DNA from: Gammaproteobacteria bacterium
GTDB lineage: Bacteria; Pseudomonadota; Gammaproteobacteria; Burkholderiales; Rhodocyclaceae
DNA length: 64,000 nucleotides
Reading direction: 5' to 3'
Assembly: GCA_018828385.1 (NCBI GenBank)
Contig: JAHJVE010000008.1
Coordinates: 469,075-533,074 of the forward strand
The stretch's first letter is position 1. Every line of letters starts with the position of its first letter. Under the pieces are notes generated by a model that was given only the letters and a program-made list of their open reading frames with translations, was not told the DNA's origin and did no database searches. Shown here piece by piece: positions 8,137 to 20,907 of this stretch. The translations under genes were made by a program, and so were the position numbers.

Positions 8137-9312
8137 TTAGAACCAGTACTGGTAACCCAGCGCCAGGCCGTAGGCCGAGTCACCCGGATTGACCGTGTAG
8201 TTGGCGGCCGCGCTGGTGCCCATCGGGACCAGGGCCGAGCCGGCGCTGTTGTCGTGGGCGGAGAAGACGCCGTAGATGGCGGATTGGGCGCCGATGGTTT
8301 CGACCCAGCCGATGGTGGCGACGCTGCCCTTGTTGTCGGGGTTGCTGTTCTCGGTCTTGCCTTCGCCGTAGGAGAGCAGCAGCTTGCCGGTGCCGGTCAC
8401 GGCCGTGCGGCTACCGACCATCCATTCATGGCGCGTTGTCTTGAGGCCGGCATCCGGCGTCGTGACGGCATGGCCGTAGCCGGCCAGCAGCTTGGTTTTC
8501 ATGATCTGGTAGCCGACGCCGATGAAGGCGTTTTCGGTGAGGGTGGTCGCGCTGCTGGCGTGGTCGTCGTTCTGGTAGGCGACGCTGACATCGAACGGGC
8601 CGTTTTCATATTTGACGGCGAGGGCGACGGCATCCGAGGACTTCCCTGTTTCGCCGCCCAGGGCGACCATGGCATTGGCGCTCAGGCCGAAGAATTTCGG
8701 GCTGGCATAGACCAGCGAGTTGTCGAAACGGGTGGCGCCGGTGCTGACGTTGCCGTCGGTCGTCGGCGAGCCGTAACCCTGTTCGTAGGCGTCGTAACTG
8801 ATGATGGTGTTGTAGGCCGGCGAGTACTGGCGGCCGGCGGTCAGGCGTCCGAACTTGCCTTCGATGCCGGCGTAGGCCTGGCGACCGAGCAGGCGGCCGC
8901 CCTGGGCCAGCGTGCCTTTATTGAGGAAGATGCCGGCTTCCAGTTGGAAGATGCCACGCACGCCTTCGCTGACGTCGGCGCCGCCCTTGACGCCGAGGCG
9001 GGTGCCGTTCATGCCGCCGGATTCGAGCGACAGACGGTCGCCCTTGCCGCCGCCGCTGTTGTATTCGGTAAATACGTCGAGCTTGCCGTAAACGGTGACG
9101 TCGGCGTTGGCGCCGAGCGACGAGTTGGAGATAACCGGCGCCTTGCTGGCCGCTGCGGCGCGCGGCGCTTCCTTGGCCTGGGCTTCAAGCTGGGCGATGC
9201 GCTGCTGCATTTTTTGCATGGCGGCCTTCATGTCGTCCAGTTCGCCGGCCTGGGCGGGGGCGAAGGCCGAGCAGAGGCCGGCGGCGGTCATGGCGAGTAC
9301 GAGTTTTTTCAT
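8137..9312 (-). CDS. Gram-negative general porin
   Basis: 391-residue outer-membrane porin of the betaproteobacterial type. The start at 9312 was chosen because AAGGAA precedes it and it begins a signal peptide (MKKLVLAMTAAGLCSAFAPAQA, cleavage before GELDD). A short coiled coil follows (DDMKAAMQKMQQRIAQLEA), unusual for a classical trimeric porin and reminiscent of those with an N-terminal periplasmic extension. The barrel has the typical alternating strands and ends in the aromatic YQYWF. It is the last gene of the asparagine/aspartate block and probably admits small anions or amino acids. Confidence 0.85.
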   Translation of the reverse strand: MKKLVLAMTAAGLCSAFAPAQAGELDDMKAAMQKMQQRIAQLEAQAKEAPRAAAASKAPVISNSSLGANADVTVYGKLDVFTEYNSGGGKGDRLSLESGGMNGTRLGVKGGADVSEGVRGIFQLEAGIFLNKGTLAQGGRLLGRQAYAGIEGKFGRLTAGRQYSPAYNTIISYDAYEQGYGSPTTDGNVSTGATRFDNSLVYASPKFFGLSANAMVALGGETGKSSDAVALAVKYENGPFDVSVAYQNDDHASSATTLTENAFIGVGYQIMKTKLLAGYGHAVTTPDAGLKTTRHEWMVGSRTAVTGTGKLLLSYGEGKTENSNPDNKGSVATIGWVETIGAQSAIYGVFSAHDNSAGSALVPMGTSAAANYTVNPGDSAYGLALGYQYWF

Positions 9313-9447
9313 GGTGCGTTCCTTGATTCGAGAAAAAGTGGGTCCCTGCCGGCATCGGCGATGCGGCATCGGTGTCTTGTCTGAAACGGGGGGAGCCGGG
9401 CGGGCCGCTCGGCCCGCCGCTGGCTTAGCTAGTCAAACTGCGCTGGC

Positions 9448-10545
<1,098 letters not shown>

Positions 10546-10716
10546 TTAGTTTCGCAATGGTTAATCAGCACGGGGCGTGCCAGATATTTGGGCGATGGCG
10601 GGTTTTTTAAGTGATTGATTTATTGGGGATCAGATTTCTGGTGCCCGGTGCGTTTGACGGAATGTCGAGGCTTGGCTGATGCGGGGCATCGGATTTTCGA
10701 TAGGCAAGCCGCCGTT

Positions 10717-11472
10717 TCAGAAAATTTCAACCAGTTGCTTGACGATCAGCACGCTGACGACGCCGAGGAAAGCCTTGCGGATGAAGCCGGCGCCGTGTTT
10801 CAGCGCGAGGTGGGTACCGACGTAGGCGCCGGCCAGATTGCAGGCCGCCATGGTTAGGCCGACCGCCCACAGGATGGGGCCGTGGCTGGCGAAGAAGCCG
10901 ATGGCCGAAAGGTTGGTGGCGAAATTGACGACCTTGGCGCTGGCCGAGGCGCGGATGAAGTCGAGGCCGAAGACGCGGACAAAGCCGAAAATCAGGAAGC
11001 TGCCGGTGCCCGGCCCGAAGAAGCCGTCGTAGAAGCCGATGACCAGCCCGAACAGGGCGCCGCGCCAGATGTCGCCGGGGCGCGCTTCGTGGGTTTCCTC
11101 CTGGCCGAGGTTCTTGCGCAGGAAGGTGTAGATGGCGACGGCGAGCATCATGACGACGACCAGCGGCCGCATCGCTTCGCGCGGAATCCAGGCGACCACG
11201 GCGGCGCCGAGCCAGGCGCCGAGCAGCGCGGCGGCCGTGGCCGGCAGCACCAACCGCCATGGAATGCGCACGGCGCGGGCGTAACTCCACAATGACGCGC
11301 CGGTGCCGGCGATGCTCGCCACCTTGTTGGTGCCGAACAGCGTCGGGATGGCGGTTTGCGGGAAGGCGGAGAGCAGGACCGGAATCTGGATCAGACCGCC
11401 ACCGCCGACCACGGCGTCGACCATGCCGGCGAAGAAGGCGGCGGGAGCGAGGATGAACCAGTCGATAGTCAT
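10717..11472 (-). CDS. TSUP (TauE/SafE) family permease
   Basis: 251-residue membrane protein with about eight hydrophobic segments and the family opening FILAPAAFFAGMVDAVVGGGGLIQIPVLL, repeated later as GLVIGFYDGFFGPGTGSFLIF. TSUP proteins export or import sulfonates, sulfite or organic anions; the substrate here is unknown. The ATG at 11472 was preferred over an upstream in-frame start at 11505, which would lie inside the terminator of the symporter gene. It has only a weak ribosome-binding site. Confidence 0.85.
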   Translation of the reverse strand: MTIDWFILAPAAFFAGMVDAVVGGGGLIQIPVLLSAFPQTAIPTLFGTNKVASIAGTGASLWSYARAVRIPWRLVLPATAAALLGAWLGAAVVAWIPREAMRPLVVVMMLAVAIYTFLRKNLGQEETHEARPGDIWRGALFGLVIGFYDGFFGPGTGSFLIFGFVRVFGLDFIRASASAKVVNFATNLSAIGFFASHGPILWAVGLTMAACNLAGAYVGTHLALKHGAGFIRKAFLGVVSVLIVKQLVEIF

Positions 11473-11481
11473 GGCGAACTC

Positions 11482-11509
11482 AAAAAAAGACCCGGTGCTG
11501 AGCACCGGG
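11482..11509 (-). terminator. Intrinsic terminator downstream of the symporter gene
   Basis: On the minus strand CCCGGTGCTCAGCACCGGG forms a hairpin with an 8-bp or longer stem, followed by TCTTTTTTT. It lies between the symporter stop and the TSUP start, so the TSUP gene would need read-through or its own promoter. Confidence 0.85.
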
Positions 11510-11562
11510 CCGTAAAAAAAGGTTCAGACCGAGGGGCGGCCGAACCTCAGAGGAGCGATGTC

Positions 11563-12867
11563 TCAGACGGCGACCGGCACGGTGTTCTCGCCGGCAACCG
11601 GCAGCGCAGAATCGACGTCGGCGAGGGATTCGTCGACCGGGTCGATGGCCTTTTCCCACTTGGCGACGACGGCGGTGGCGATGGCATTGCCGAGTACGTT
11701 GGTCGCCGTGCGCCCCATGTCGAGGAAATGGTCGATGCCGAGGATGAGCAGCAGGCCGGCCTCGGGCAGCCCGAACATCGGCAGCACGGCGGCGACGACG
11801 ACGAGCGCGGAACGCGGCACGCCGGCGACCCCCTTGCTCGAGATCATGAGGACCAGCAGCATGGTGATCTGCGTTCCCAGGCTCAGTTCGATGCCGTAGG
11901 CCTGGCTGATGAACAGTGCAGCAAAGGCGCAATAGAGCATCGATCCGTCGAGGTTGAACGAATAGCCGAGCGGCAGGACGAAGCCGGTGATGCGGTCCTT
12001 GACGCCGAATTTCTCGAGTTGTTCCATGAGCTTGGGATAGGCCGATTCGCTGCTCGCCGTCGAGAAACCGAGCAGCATCGGGCTGCGCACCAGCTTGAGC
12101 AGGCGGAAAACTTCCTTGCCGAGCACGAAGTAGCCGGCGGCGATGATCAGCAACCACAACACGGCGAGGGCGATGTAGAAGCTGGCCAGCAGCTTGCCGA
12201 AGACGACCAGCATGCCCAGGCCCTGGGTCGTGATGATGCCGGCGACGGCGCCGAAAACGCCAATCGGGGCGAAGCGCATGACGTAGTCGGTGACCTTGAG
12301 CATGACGTGGACGATTTCTTCCATCGTGTTCACCAGGCTGCGCGCCGCCTGGTTGTGCAGGTGGCCGAGGGCCAGGCCGAAGAAGACGGCGAAGACGAGG
12401 ATCTGCAGGATTTCATTGGTCGCCATCGCCTCGAAGAAATTCTTCGGGAAGACGTGGGTGATGAAATCCTTGAGATTCAGCGCGCCGGTTTTCAGGCCGA
12501 CGGCAGCGCCCACCTCGGGCAGCGGAACGCCCAGATTGGCGCCGGGTTGCAGCAGGTTGGCGAAGATCAGGCCGAGCGCCAGCGAACACAGCGAGGCGGC
12601 GACGAACCAGCCGAGCGCCCTGGCGCCGATCCGGCCGACCGTCTTCGAATCGCCCATGCCGGCCAGGCCGACGACCAGAGTGGCGAAGACGAGCGGGGCG
12701 ATGATCATCTTGATCAGGCGCAGGAAGATGTTGGTCAGGATGCCGAAGTAGCCGGCGATTTCCTTGGCTTCGGCCGGGCCGCCAGCCAGCGTGTTGCAGG
12801 CGTAGCCGACGATGACGCCGAGCACCATGGCGATCATGATCAGGGTGGTTAACCGGTTCATTTTCAT
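11563..12867 (-). CDS. Dicarboxylate/amino-acid:cation symporter (DAACS, GltP/DctA type)
   Basis: 434-residue SDF-family transporter with about eight membrane helices and two hairpins. The conserved serine-rich hairpin reads FSTASSESAYP, the substrate region NLDGSMLYCAFAALF, and the late motif is LGIDHFLDMGRTATNVLGNAIAT. Members import glutamate, aspartate or C4-dicarboxylates with H+ or Na+. It lies 40 bp downstream of aspA on the same strand and probably forms an operon with it. The choice between GltP and DctA function cannot be made from sequence alone. Confidence 0.9.
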   Translation of the reverse strand: MKMNRLTTLIMIAMVLGVIVGYACNTLAGGPAEAKEIAGYFGILTNIFLRLIKMIIAPLVFATLVVGLAGMGDSKTVGRIGARALGWFVAASLCSLALGLIFANLLQPGANLGVPLPEVGAAVGLKTGALNLKDFITHVFPKNFFEAMATNEILQILVFAVFFGLALGHLHNQAARSLVNTMEEIVHVMLKVTDYVMRFAPIGVFGAVAGIITTQGLGMLVVFGKLLASFYIALAVLWLLIIAAGYFVLGKEVFRLLKLVRSPMLLGFSTASSESAYPKLMEQLEKFGVKDRITGFVLPLGYSFNLDGSMLYCAFAALFISQAYGIELSLGTQITMLLVLMISSKGVAGVPRSALVVVAAVLPMFGLPEAGLLLILGIDHFLDMGRTATNVLGNAIATAVVAKWEKAIDPVDESLADVDSALPVAGENTVPVAV

Positions 12868-12906
12868 GATGGTTTCCTTGTTGTGTGCATTGAATGAAGG
12901 GTTTGC

Positions 12907-14331
<1,425 letters not shown>

Positions 14332-14383
14332 GTTGTCTCCTGTGCAGTGTTGTTGGCGGTCGGGGTGCCGTTCGGTTGTCCTT

Positions 14384-14398
14384 TCATCGCACGTGCCA
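14384..14398 (-). promoter_or_regulatory. Candidate sigma54 promoter upstream of aspA
   Basis: On the minus strand TGGCACG matches the -24 element perfectly, and GA stands in place of GC ten bases after GG at the -12 position. Transcription would begin about 40 bp upstream of the aspA start. The -12 element is poor, so this is only a candidate; DctD is the obvious possible activator. Confidence 0.3.
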
Positions 14399-14540
14399 TG
14401 CCAGCGGCAATGGTTTTTCCGGGTACTGATTTTTAATGGTTTTTTTGGGGTGGCGCTGCGCAGGCGCCGGATTCCCGAGGTTTCGGCCGGGCCGGCGTTC
14501 GGATTTCCGAGGCGTCGGCGCGCGATCCAAAAAACAAAAA

Positions 14541-14575
14541 ACCGCCTGCTTCGGCGGTTTTCGTTTTTTGGCTTT
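14541..14575 (-). terminator. Intrinsic terminator after the PAP2 phosphatase operon
   Basis: ACCGCC and GGCGGT form a stem around the loop TGCTTC at 14541-14558. On the minus strand it is followed by T runs (TTTTTTGTTTTTT); T runs also follow on the plus strand, so it may act in both directions. Confidence 0.8.
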
Positions 14576-14598
14576 ATTTCCGGTTGACCGTAGGAATG
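14572..14598 (+). repeat. Short dispersed repeat, truncated copy
   Basis: TTTATTTCCGGTTGACCGTAGGAATGC keeps only the core and right half of the repeat. It lies directly after the PAP2 gene terminator. Confidence 0.6.
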
Positions 14599-14599
14599 C

Positions 14600-15289
14600 T
14601 CATTTTTCGTTCGGCGGCAGCCACTTCAGCCGCCGGAACGCCCATTCTGTCAGCCACAGGCTGAAATAGGTCGCGAACCACGCGAAAATTGTGTCGGACA
14701 GGAAATGTCCGCCGGCCGTCATGCGCACCACGGCGAGCAGGGTGGCCATGGCCAGGCTGGCCAGCAGCCAGCGCCGACGGGTTGCCGGCGCCGCAAGCCA
14801 GCCGAAGGCCATGACGAACGCGGCGGTGGCGACGTGGCCGCTGACGAAGGAGCAGTTCTTCGGGCACTGGTCGCTGACCACGAAGGCCGGCGTGAAGGCG
14901 AGCGGCCCGCCGAATTCCGTCACCGTCGCCGGGCGGGCGCGGTGCCAGCCATCCTTGAGCGTGGCGTCGACGAGCAGCACCGGTCCGAGCAGCGCGGCGG
15001 CGAGCAGGAAACCGAAGGTCGTCCGCCGGGCGTGCAGCCAGCCCAGGCGCTTGATGCCGCCGAGCAGCAGGCCGCCGAGGAGGATGACGAGCAGCGCCTG
15101 TCCGACCCGCGGCGTGCCGCGGTAGATCAGTTCGAACAGCGGCCAGTTGCCGCCGGAAAACGCCCAGCGGCCGTCGTCGTAGAAAGCCCGGCTGGCGGCC
15201 AGGTCGATTTCAGGAAACGCGACGAAGAGCACCGCCAGCAGCGCAAAGACGACGCCGGCGAGGCGCAGCTCAATAACCCTTGAAGTCAT
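14600..15289 (-). CDS. PAP2-family lipid phosphatase
   Basis: 229 residues with about six membrane helices. The three phosphatase motifs are present: KDGWHRARP, SFVSGH, and RMTAGGHFLSD, giving the usual His-based active site at the periplasmic face. Relatives include LpxE/LpxT and undecaprenyl-pyrophosphate phosphatases. The ATG at 15289 overlaps the end of the glycosyltransferase gene by 20 bp; an alternative start at 15304 is less likely. Its position after the two glycosyltransferases suggests dephosphorylation or sugar modification of lipid A or a polyprenyl carrier. Confidence 0.82.
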   Translation of the reverse strand: MTSRVIELRLAGVVFALLAVLFVAFPEIDLAASRAFYDDGRWAFSGGNWPLFELIYRGTPRVGQALLVILLGGLLLGGIKRLGWLHARRTTFGFLLAAALLGPVLLVDATLKDGWHRARPATVTEFGGPLAFTPAFVVSDQCPKNCSFVSGHVATAAFVMAFGWLAAPATRRRWLLASLAMATLLAVVRMTAGGHFLSDTIFAWFATYFSLWLTEWAFRRLKWLPPNEK

Positions 15290-16757
15290 GCAGCAGGTAA
15301 ACATCCATGTCGCGGCTGATCGTCGCGTCGAGCGGTGCTTTCAGCGTGGCGAGTTTTTCGATGCGGGCAAAGCGCGGCGCGAAATCGGCGCCCGGCGCGG
15401 TGTCGGTGATCAGGAGCGCATCCTTGCCGACGTAGGGGCGCAGGTCGGTGGTCAGTTTGTAATGGTCGCTGGCGATGCCTGAAGGGTTCCAGCTCGCGGC
15501 GGCCGGCTTGAGGTCACGCAGTTCGTACAGCATGTGGGCGAGCAGGGTGCGGTTGTCGGCGACCAGAACGGCTTCGGGGTGGCCCTGCATGATCGGCTTC
15601 AGTTGCCGGCCCAGTTCATCCCAGCCCATGGCGCGCTTGAATGGGTTCAATTTTGCCTGTTTTTCCGGGTTGACCGTAGCAATCACCTGCGGCCAGTGAT
15701 AGACCAGCCCGACGAGCAATAGATTGATCGCCAGGCCGCCGATCAGCCACTTTTTCTTCTCGCGCTGCAACAGCCAGGCGACGGCGGCGATGACGGCCGG
15801 CGCAAAGGCGGGCGCCGCCCAGTTGGCGTTGGCACTGCTCTTCATGGCTTGCGCCGAAACGACGATCCACAGCGGCAGAGCAAACCACAGCAGGAGCCGG
15901 GTCCGGTCGTCGCGCCAGCTTTCGCGAACGCGGACGAGGAGCAGCACGAAAACGCTGCCGAGCACCGGGCCGAAGGCGATCCACTGAGCCGTCCAGAATT
16001 CGCCGAGTGAGGCCAGTCCGCCGCCGGCGGCGCGGTTCAAGGTGATGTCGGCGGTGTGCTTGAGGGTCGGGAAATCGTGGGTGACATTCCAGACGATGTT
16101 CGGCGCCAGGATCGCCAGTGCCAGCGCTACCGCCAGCCACGGTTTGGCCGAGGCCAGCCGAGTGCGGTGAAAGGCCAGCAGAAACAGGAAGGCAGCGCCG
16201 AGCCAGGCCGCCATGGTGTATTTGGAGAGCAGGCCGAGACCGCAGACCAGCCCGAGCAGCAGCCAGTCGGCCCAGGCGTCGCTGTCGAGTGCGCGCAGCA
16301 AGGCCCACAACGCCAGCGCCCAGAACAGCGTGAGCAGCGCGTCGGTCGACACGAACAGGCCGAGCCAGGAAAAGATCGGCAGGGTCAGCACGCAGGCGGC
16401 CGACCAGAAAGCAACGCGCCCGTCGTAAAGCCGGCGGGCAATCGCCCAGCAGGCCGCAGCGGCCAGCGGATAACAGAGCATGGACAGCGCCTTGACGCCG
16501 ACCAGCCCGTCGCCGAACAGCGCGGTGGACAGCCAGATCAGCGCGGCGACGCCGGGCGGCTTGGAGAAGTAGCCCCAGTCGAGGTGCTGCGCCCAGGTCC
16601 AGTATTGCGCCTCATCGACGTAGAGCGTGATGCCCAGATTGGGCAGCAGCCAGAAACGCCAGGCGAGCAGGGCGGCCGTCAGGCCAAACAGCCATTTGAC
16701 GCTGTTTTTGCCGTTGGGCGCGCCCCGAAGGAAGTCCCCTTGGGGGATAGGATTCAC
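15270..16757 (-). CDS. ArnT-like GT39-family membrane glycosyltransferase
   Basis: 495 residues with 10-12 membrane helices. The N-terminal periplasmic loop has the catalytic-type acidic motif YVDEAQYWTWAQHLDWGYFSKPPG, characteristic of GT-C enzymes of the PMT/ArnT group, which transfer a sugar from a polyprenyl phosphate. The soluble C-terminal domain is short. It overlaps the upstream ArnC-like gene by 4 bp. A copy of the dispersed repeat lies in the coding sequence at 15646-15685 and is read as TVNPEKQAKLNPF, at the junction of the last helix and the C-terminal domain. Confidence 0.82.
   Translation of the reverse strand: MNPIPQGDFLRGAPNGKNSVKWLFGLTAALLAWRFWLLPNLGITLYVDEAQYWTWAQHLDWGYFSKPPGVAALIWLSTALFGDGLVGVKALSMLCYPLAAAACWAIARRLYDGRVAFWSAACVLTLPIFSWLGLFVSTDALLTLFWALALWALLRALDSDAWADWLLLGLVCGLGLLSKYTMAAWLGAAFLFLLAFHRTRLASAKPWLAVALALAILAPNIVWNVTHDFPTLKHTADITLNRAAGGGLASLGEFWTAQWIAFGPVLGSVFVLLLVRVRESWRDDRTRLLLWFALPLWIVVSAQAMKSSANANWAAPAFAPAVIAAVAWLLQREKKKWLIGGLAINLLLVGLVYHWPQVIATVNPEKQAKLNPFKRAMGWDELGRQLKPIMQGHPEAVLVADNRTLLAHMLYELRDLKPAAASWNPSGIASDHYKLTTDLRPYVGKDALLITDTAPGADFAPRFARIEKLATLKAPLDATISRDMDVYLLHDFKGY
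15646..15685 (+). repeat. Short dispersed repeat, copy inside the GT39 gene
   Basis: GTTCAATTTTGCCTGTTTTTC followed by CGGGTTGACCGTAGCAATC. In the sense of the gene it reads ACGGTCAACC and is translated in frame as TVNPEKQAKLN. Confidence 0.65.
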
Positions 16758-17788
16758 GCCGACTTGTGCCAGCCTTCGTCAGCCGCCAGATTGCGTTCCG
16801 GACGCGCCGAATACGAGCGGTTGGTGCCGGATTCGAAATAGATGCGGGCCATCAGCTCAGACAGTACGCCGGTTGTGATGAAGTGGATGCCGGCAATCAG
16901 CATGCCGATGCCGACGATGAGCAGAGGACGGCCGCCGATATTCTCGCCGAGGCCGAATTTGACCCAGGCCAGCCAGGTCATGATCAGACCTGACATCGCG
17001 GTCAGGCCAAGGCCGATGCCGCCGAAGAAGTGGCCGGGGCGGGCGCGGAAGCGCATGAAGAAATACACCGCGATGAGGTCGAGAATGACGCGGAAGGTGC
17101 GCGAAATGCCGTACTTGGAAACGCCAGCCGTGCGCGCGTGGTGCGTCGTCGGCTCCTGGGCGATGCGGCGCGGCGTCGTCACCGTCGCCAGCCAGGCCGG
17201 GATGAAGCGGTGCATTTCGCCGTACAGGCGCACGCTCTTGATCACGCTGCCGCGGAAAGCCTTGAGGCTGCAGCCATAGTCGCGCAGATGCACGCCGGTC
17301 ATGCGGGCGATCAGCTTGTTGGCGATCTTCGACGGAATCTTGCGCAGGAACAGGCCATCCTGGCGGTTCTGGCGCCAGCCGGCGACGAGGTCGAGGTCTT
17401 CGTTGATGAGCCGGGCAACCATGCGCGGAATATCAATCGGATCGTTCTGCAAATCGCCGTCCATGGTCACGATGACGTCGCCACGCGCCGCATCGATGCC
17501 CGCCTGCATGGCCGCGGTCTGCTTGAAATTGCGCGTCAGTTCGACAACCCGAACGTGCGGCCCGTATTCGCGCGAACACTGAATCGCCCGATCGACGGTC
17601 GCGTCGCTGCTGCCGTCATCAACCAGCACCAGTTCCCACGGGTAGTCGTAACCGACCAGCGCCTCATGCACGCGCTTGACCAGCGGCGCGATGTTGTCTT
17701 CCTCGTTATAGAACGGGACGACGATGGAAAGGCTGTGCGGGGGAATGCTGGCAACTTCGGTGGCAGCGGCGGCGATGACTTCGCTCAT
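16754..17788 (-). CDS. ArnC-like polyprenyl-phosphate glycosyltransferase (GT2)
   Basis: 344 residues. The N-terminal GT2 domain shows LSIVVPFYNEEDNI, VLVDDGSSDAT and VTMDGDLQNDP (DXD-type) motifs. Two membrane helices lie at ~235-300. The architecture equals ArnC/DPM1 enzymes, which put a nucleotide-activated sugar onto undecaprenyl phosphate on the cytoplasmic side. The ATG at 17788 is preferred to an in-frame TTG 18 bp upstream, as the domain begins soon after; neither has a good ribosome-binding site. The gene starts the three-gene operon GT2-GT39-PAP2, linked by overlaps. Confidence 0.85.
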   Translation of the reverse strand: MSEVIAAAATEVASIPPHSLSIVVPFYNEEDNIAPLVKRVHEALVGYDYPWELVLVDDGSSDATVDRAIQCSREYGPHVRVVELTRNFKQTAAMQAGIDAARGDVIVTMDGDLQNDPIDIPRMVARLINEDLDLVAGWRQNRQDGLFLRKIPSKIANKLIARMTGVHLRDYGCSLKAFRGSVIKSVRLYGEMHRFIPAWLATVTTPRRIAQEPTTHHARTAGVSKYGISRTFRVILDLIAVYFFMRFRARPGHFFGGIGLGLTAMSGLIMTWLAWVKFGLGENIGGRPLLIVGIGMLIAGIHFITTGVLSELMARIYFESGTNRSYSARPERNLAADEGWHKSA

Positions 17789-17942
17789 GAATGAATCCGG
17801 CGGCAAGTGGCTAAATAAGCGCGCATTTTAACGTGAAAGTCGCCCGGGAACGCCGAATAAGCCATGCCAGGGGATTGTGCCACGGGTATGCCCATGCGCT
17901 CATTCCGGAGAGCGCGGCCAAAGATGAATCTTCGAAAACAGC

Positions 17943-18478
17943 CTATTTCTTGATCAGCCACCACGACATCCAGCGCGACAGTCGTGGCATCACGAGGTAG
18001 GACATGATCAGCGCGACCAGCGCCGTAAATGCCGCAGTCCTGAGCAGGAAGGGCCAACTGGCGAGGAGGGGGGCGACCAGCCAGAGGAGGAGGGCAACGG
18101 TCGGAAAGATGCCCAGCCAGCTGACGAAGGTCATTCGCCATTTCGCCGGCGGGCGGCTGGCTGGAATGGCGGTCGGCGCGAACCAGGCGTCAAGGCCGGT
18201 GAGCAGGCGGTATTCGGGATCGCCATCGGCGACGGCGCGCAGGCGCTCGTGCCAGAGGGCGCGCTGGCGCGAGGCGTTCCAGCGTTCGAGGTCGGCTTCG
18301 GTTGCGAAGCGCTGGATGATCTGATATTCGCCGCCGGCACTTTCCGGCGGGATCAACTGGGCGGCAAGATAGCCGGGAAAGCGGCTGGCATCGGCGAACA
18401 TGGCGCGGATCAGCGCCTCGTAGGCTTCTTCGCAGCCGGCTTTGGCCTTGCGGCGGACGACGCGAACCAGCGGTTCGC

Positions 18479-18482
<4 letters not shown>
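17943..18482 (-). CDS. ABM-domain protein with two C-terminal membrane helices
   Basis: 179 residues. Residues ~5-95 resemble the antibiotic-biosynthesis-monooxygenase (ABM) dimeric ferredoxin-like fold (VRVVRRKAKAGCEEAYEALIRAMFADASRFPGYLAAQLI, then YQIIQRFATEADLERWNAS). Two hydrophobic helices follow (~117-138 and ~145-165). Similar proteins occur widely with unknown function. The start overlaps the stop of the phenol regulator gene by 4 bp, so it is co-transcribed with it; a link to phenol metabolism is conjecture. Confidence 0.7.
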
Positions 18483-20152
<1,670 letters not shown>

Positions 20153-20406
20153 CTTGTCTCTCTGCCGTTCAATGCCGGAGGGCTTTGCTCGGCATTATTT
20201 TTTGTGTCAGCAACGCCGTTTGGTGGCATCGGCTGCGTACTGAATTTTCAACGAATTGCACAACGAAGAATTCTCGAGATTATTTCATGATTTTGAGATT
20301 CGGTGGCAATCCGCTTTCTGACTATTACCTTGGTCAAGTATAGGCGGTGTGTCTCGTCAGTTTGGCGGGCGGCGAAAGTTCTGCTGCGAATTCGGTCTTT
20401 TTTCCG

Positions 20407-20456
20407 TTTGATGCAATTGATCATTTGATTAACTGGAGGTGAATCAATTGATCAAA
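20407..20456. promoter_or_regulatory. Likely DmpR enhancer sites (UAS) for the phenol hydroxylase operon
   Basis: Two AT-rich arms face each other: CAATTGATCATTTGATTAA (20414-20432) and AATCAATTGATCAAAA (20442-20457). Both carry TTGATCA, the core of XylR/DmpR upstream activating sequences. They lie roughly 70-120 bp upstream of the -24 element, the usual distance. Confidence 0.65.
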
Positions 20457-20527
20457 ACGTAATTTCGATTGGTGCCGGGTTGGCCTTGTGATTTTGTTTT
20501 ATCAACGAAAACAGTGTCTTGCCGTAC

Positions 20528-20542
20528 TGGCACGCTCCTTGA
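20528..20542 (+). promoter_or_regulatory. Sigma54 promoter of dmpKLMNOPQ
   Basis: TGGCACG (20528-20534), four bases, then TTGA (20539-20542), giving GG-N10-GA. The -24 element is perfect and the -12 has A for C. Transcription would start about 40 bp before the dmpK ATG. The rest of the 20153-20596 gap holds the UAS sites and presumably the dmpR promoter, which is not obvious. Confidence 0.6.
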
Positions 20543-20596
20543 GTAAGAGATTGCCTCGACGCATCATTGATCGCGTCGTCACCAGGAGAAAGCAGC

Positions 20597-20872
20597 ATGG
20601 GGCAAGAGGACATTGTTCAACCGGGCGTCAACTTCGATCCGACACGTCGCTACGTTCGTGTTTGCGAACAGCGGCCGGACGGTTTCATCGAATTCGAATT
20701 CGCCATTGGCGATCCCGCCATGTGCGTCGAACTGATGTTGCCGGAAGCCGCTTTTCACGAGTTCTGCCTGGCCAATGCCGTCATCGTTCTTGACCCGGCC
20801 GTTCCGGGTCAGGGCGACTGGGCGGCACGCCTGAATTCGGCGTCGCAGCAGCAAATATCCGACGCCGGCTAA
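20597..20872 (+). CDS. dmpK: Phenol hydroxylase assembly protein P0
   Basis: 91 residues, matching the small DmpK/PhKL/TomA0 family (RYVRVCEQRPDGFIEFEFAIGDPAMCVELMLPEAAFHEFC). In dmp systems this subunit is not needed in vitro but promotes iron loading of the oxygenase. AGGAGA lies 8 bp before the ATG. It is the first gene of the operon. No counterpart exists in the second cluster. Confidence 0.88.
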   Translation: MGQEDIVQPGVNFDPTRRYVRVCEQRPDGFIEFEFAIGDPAMCVELMLPEAAFHEFCLANAVIVLDPAVPGQGDWAARLNSASQQQISDAG

Positions 20873-20907
20873 CTATCCCGTCAGCGGGAATATAAGAGGA
20901 GACATCT

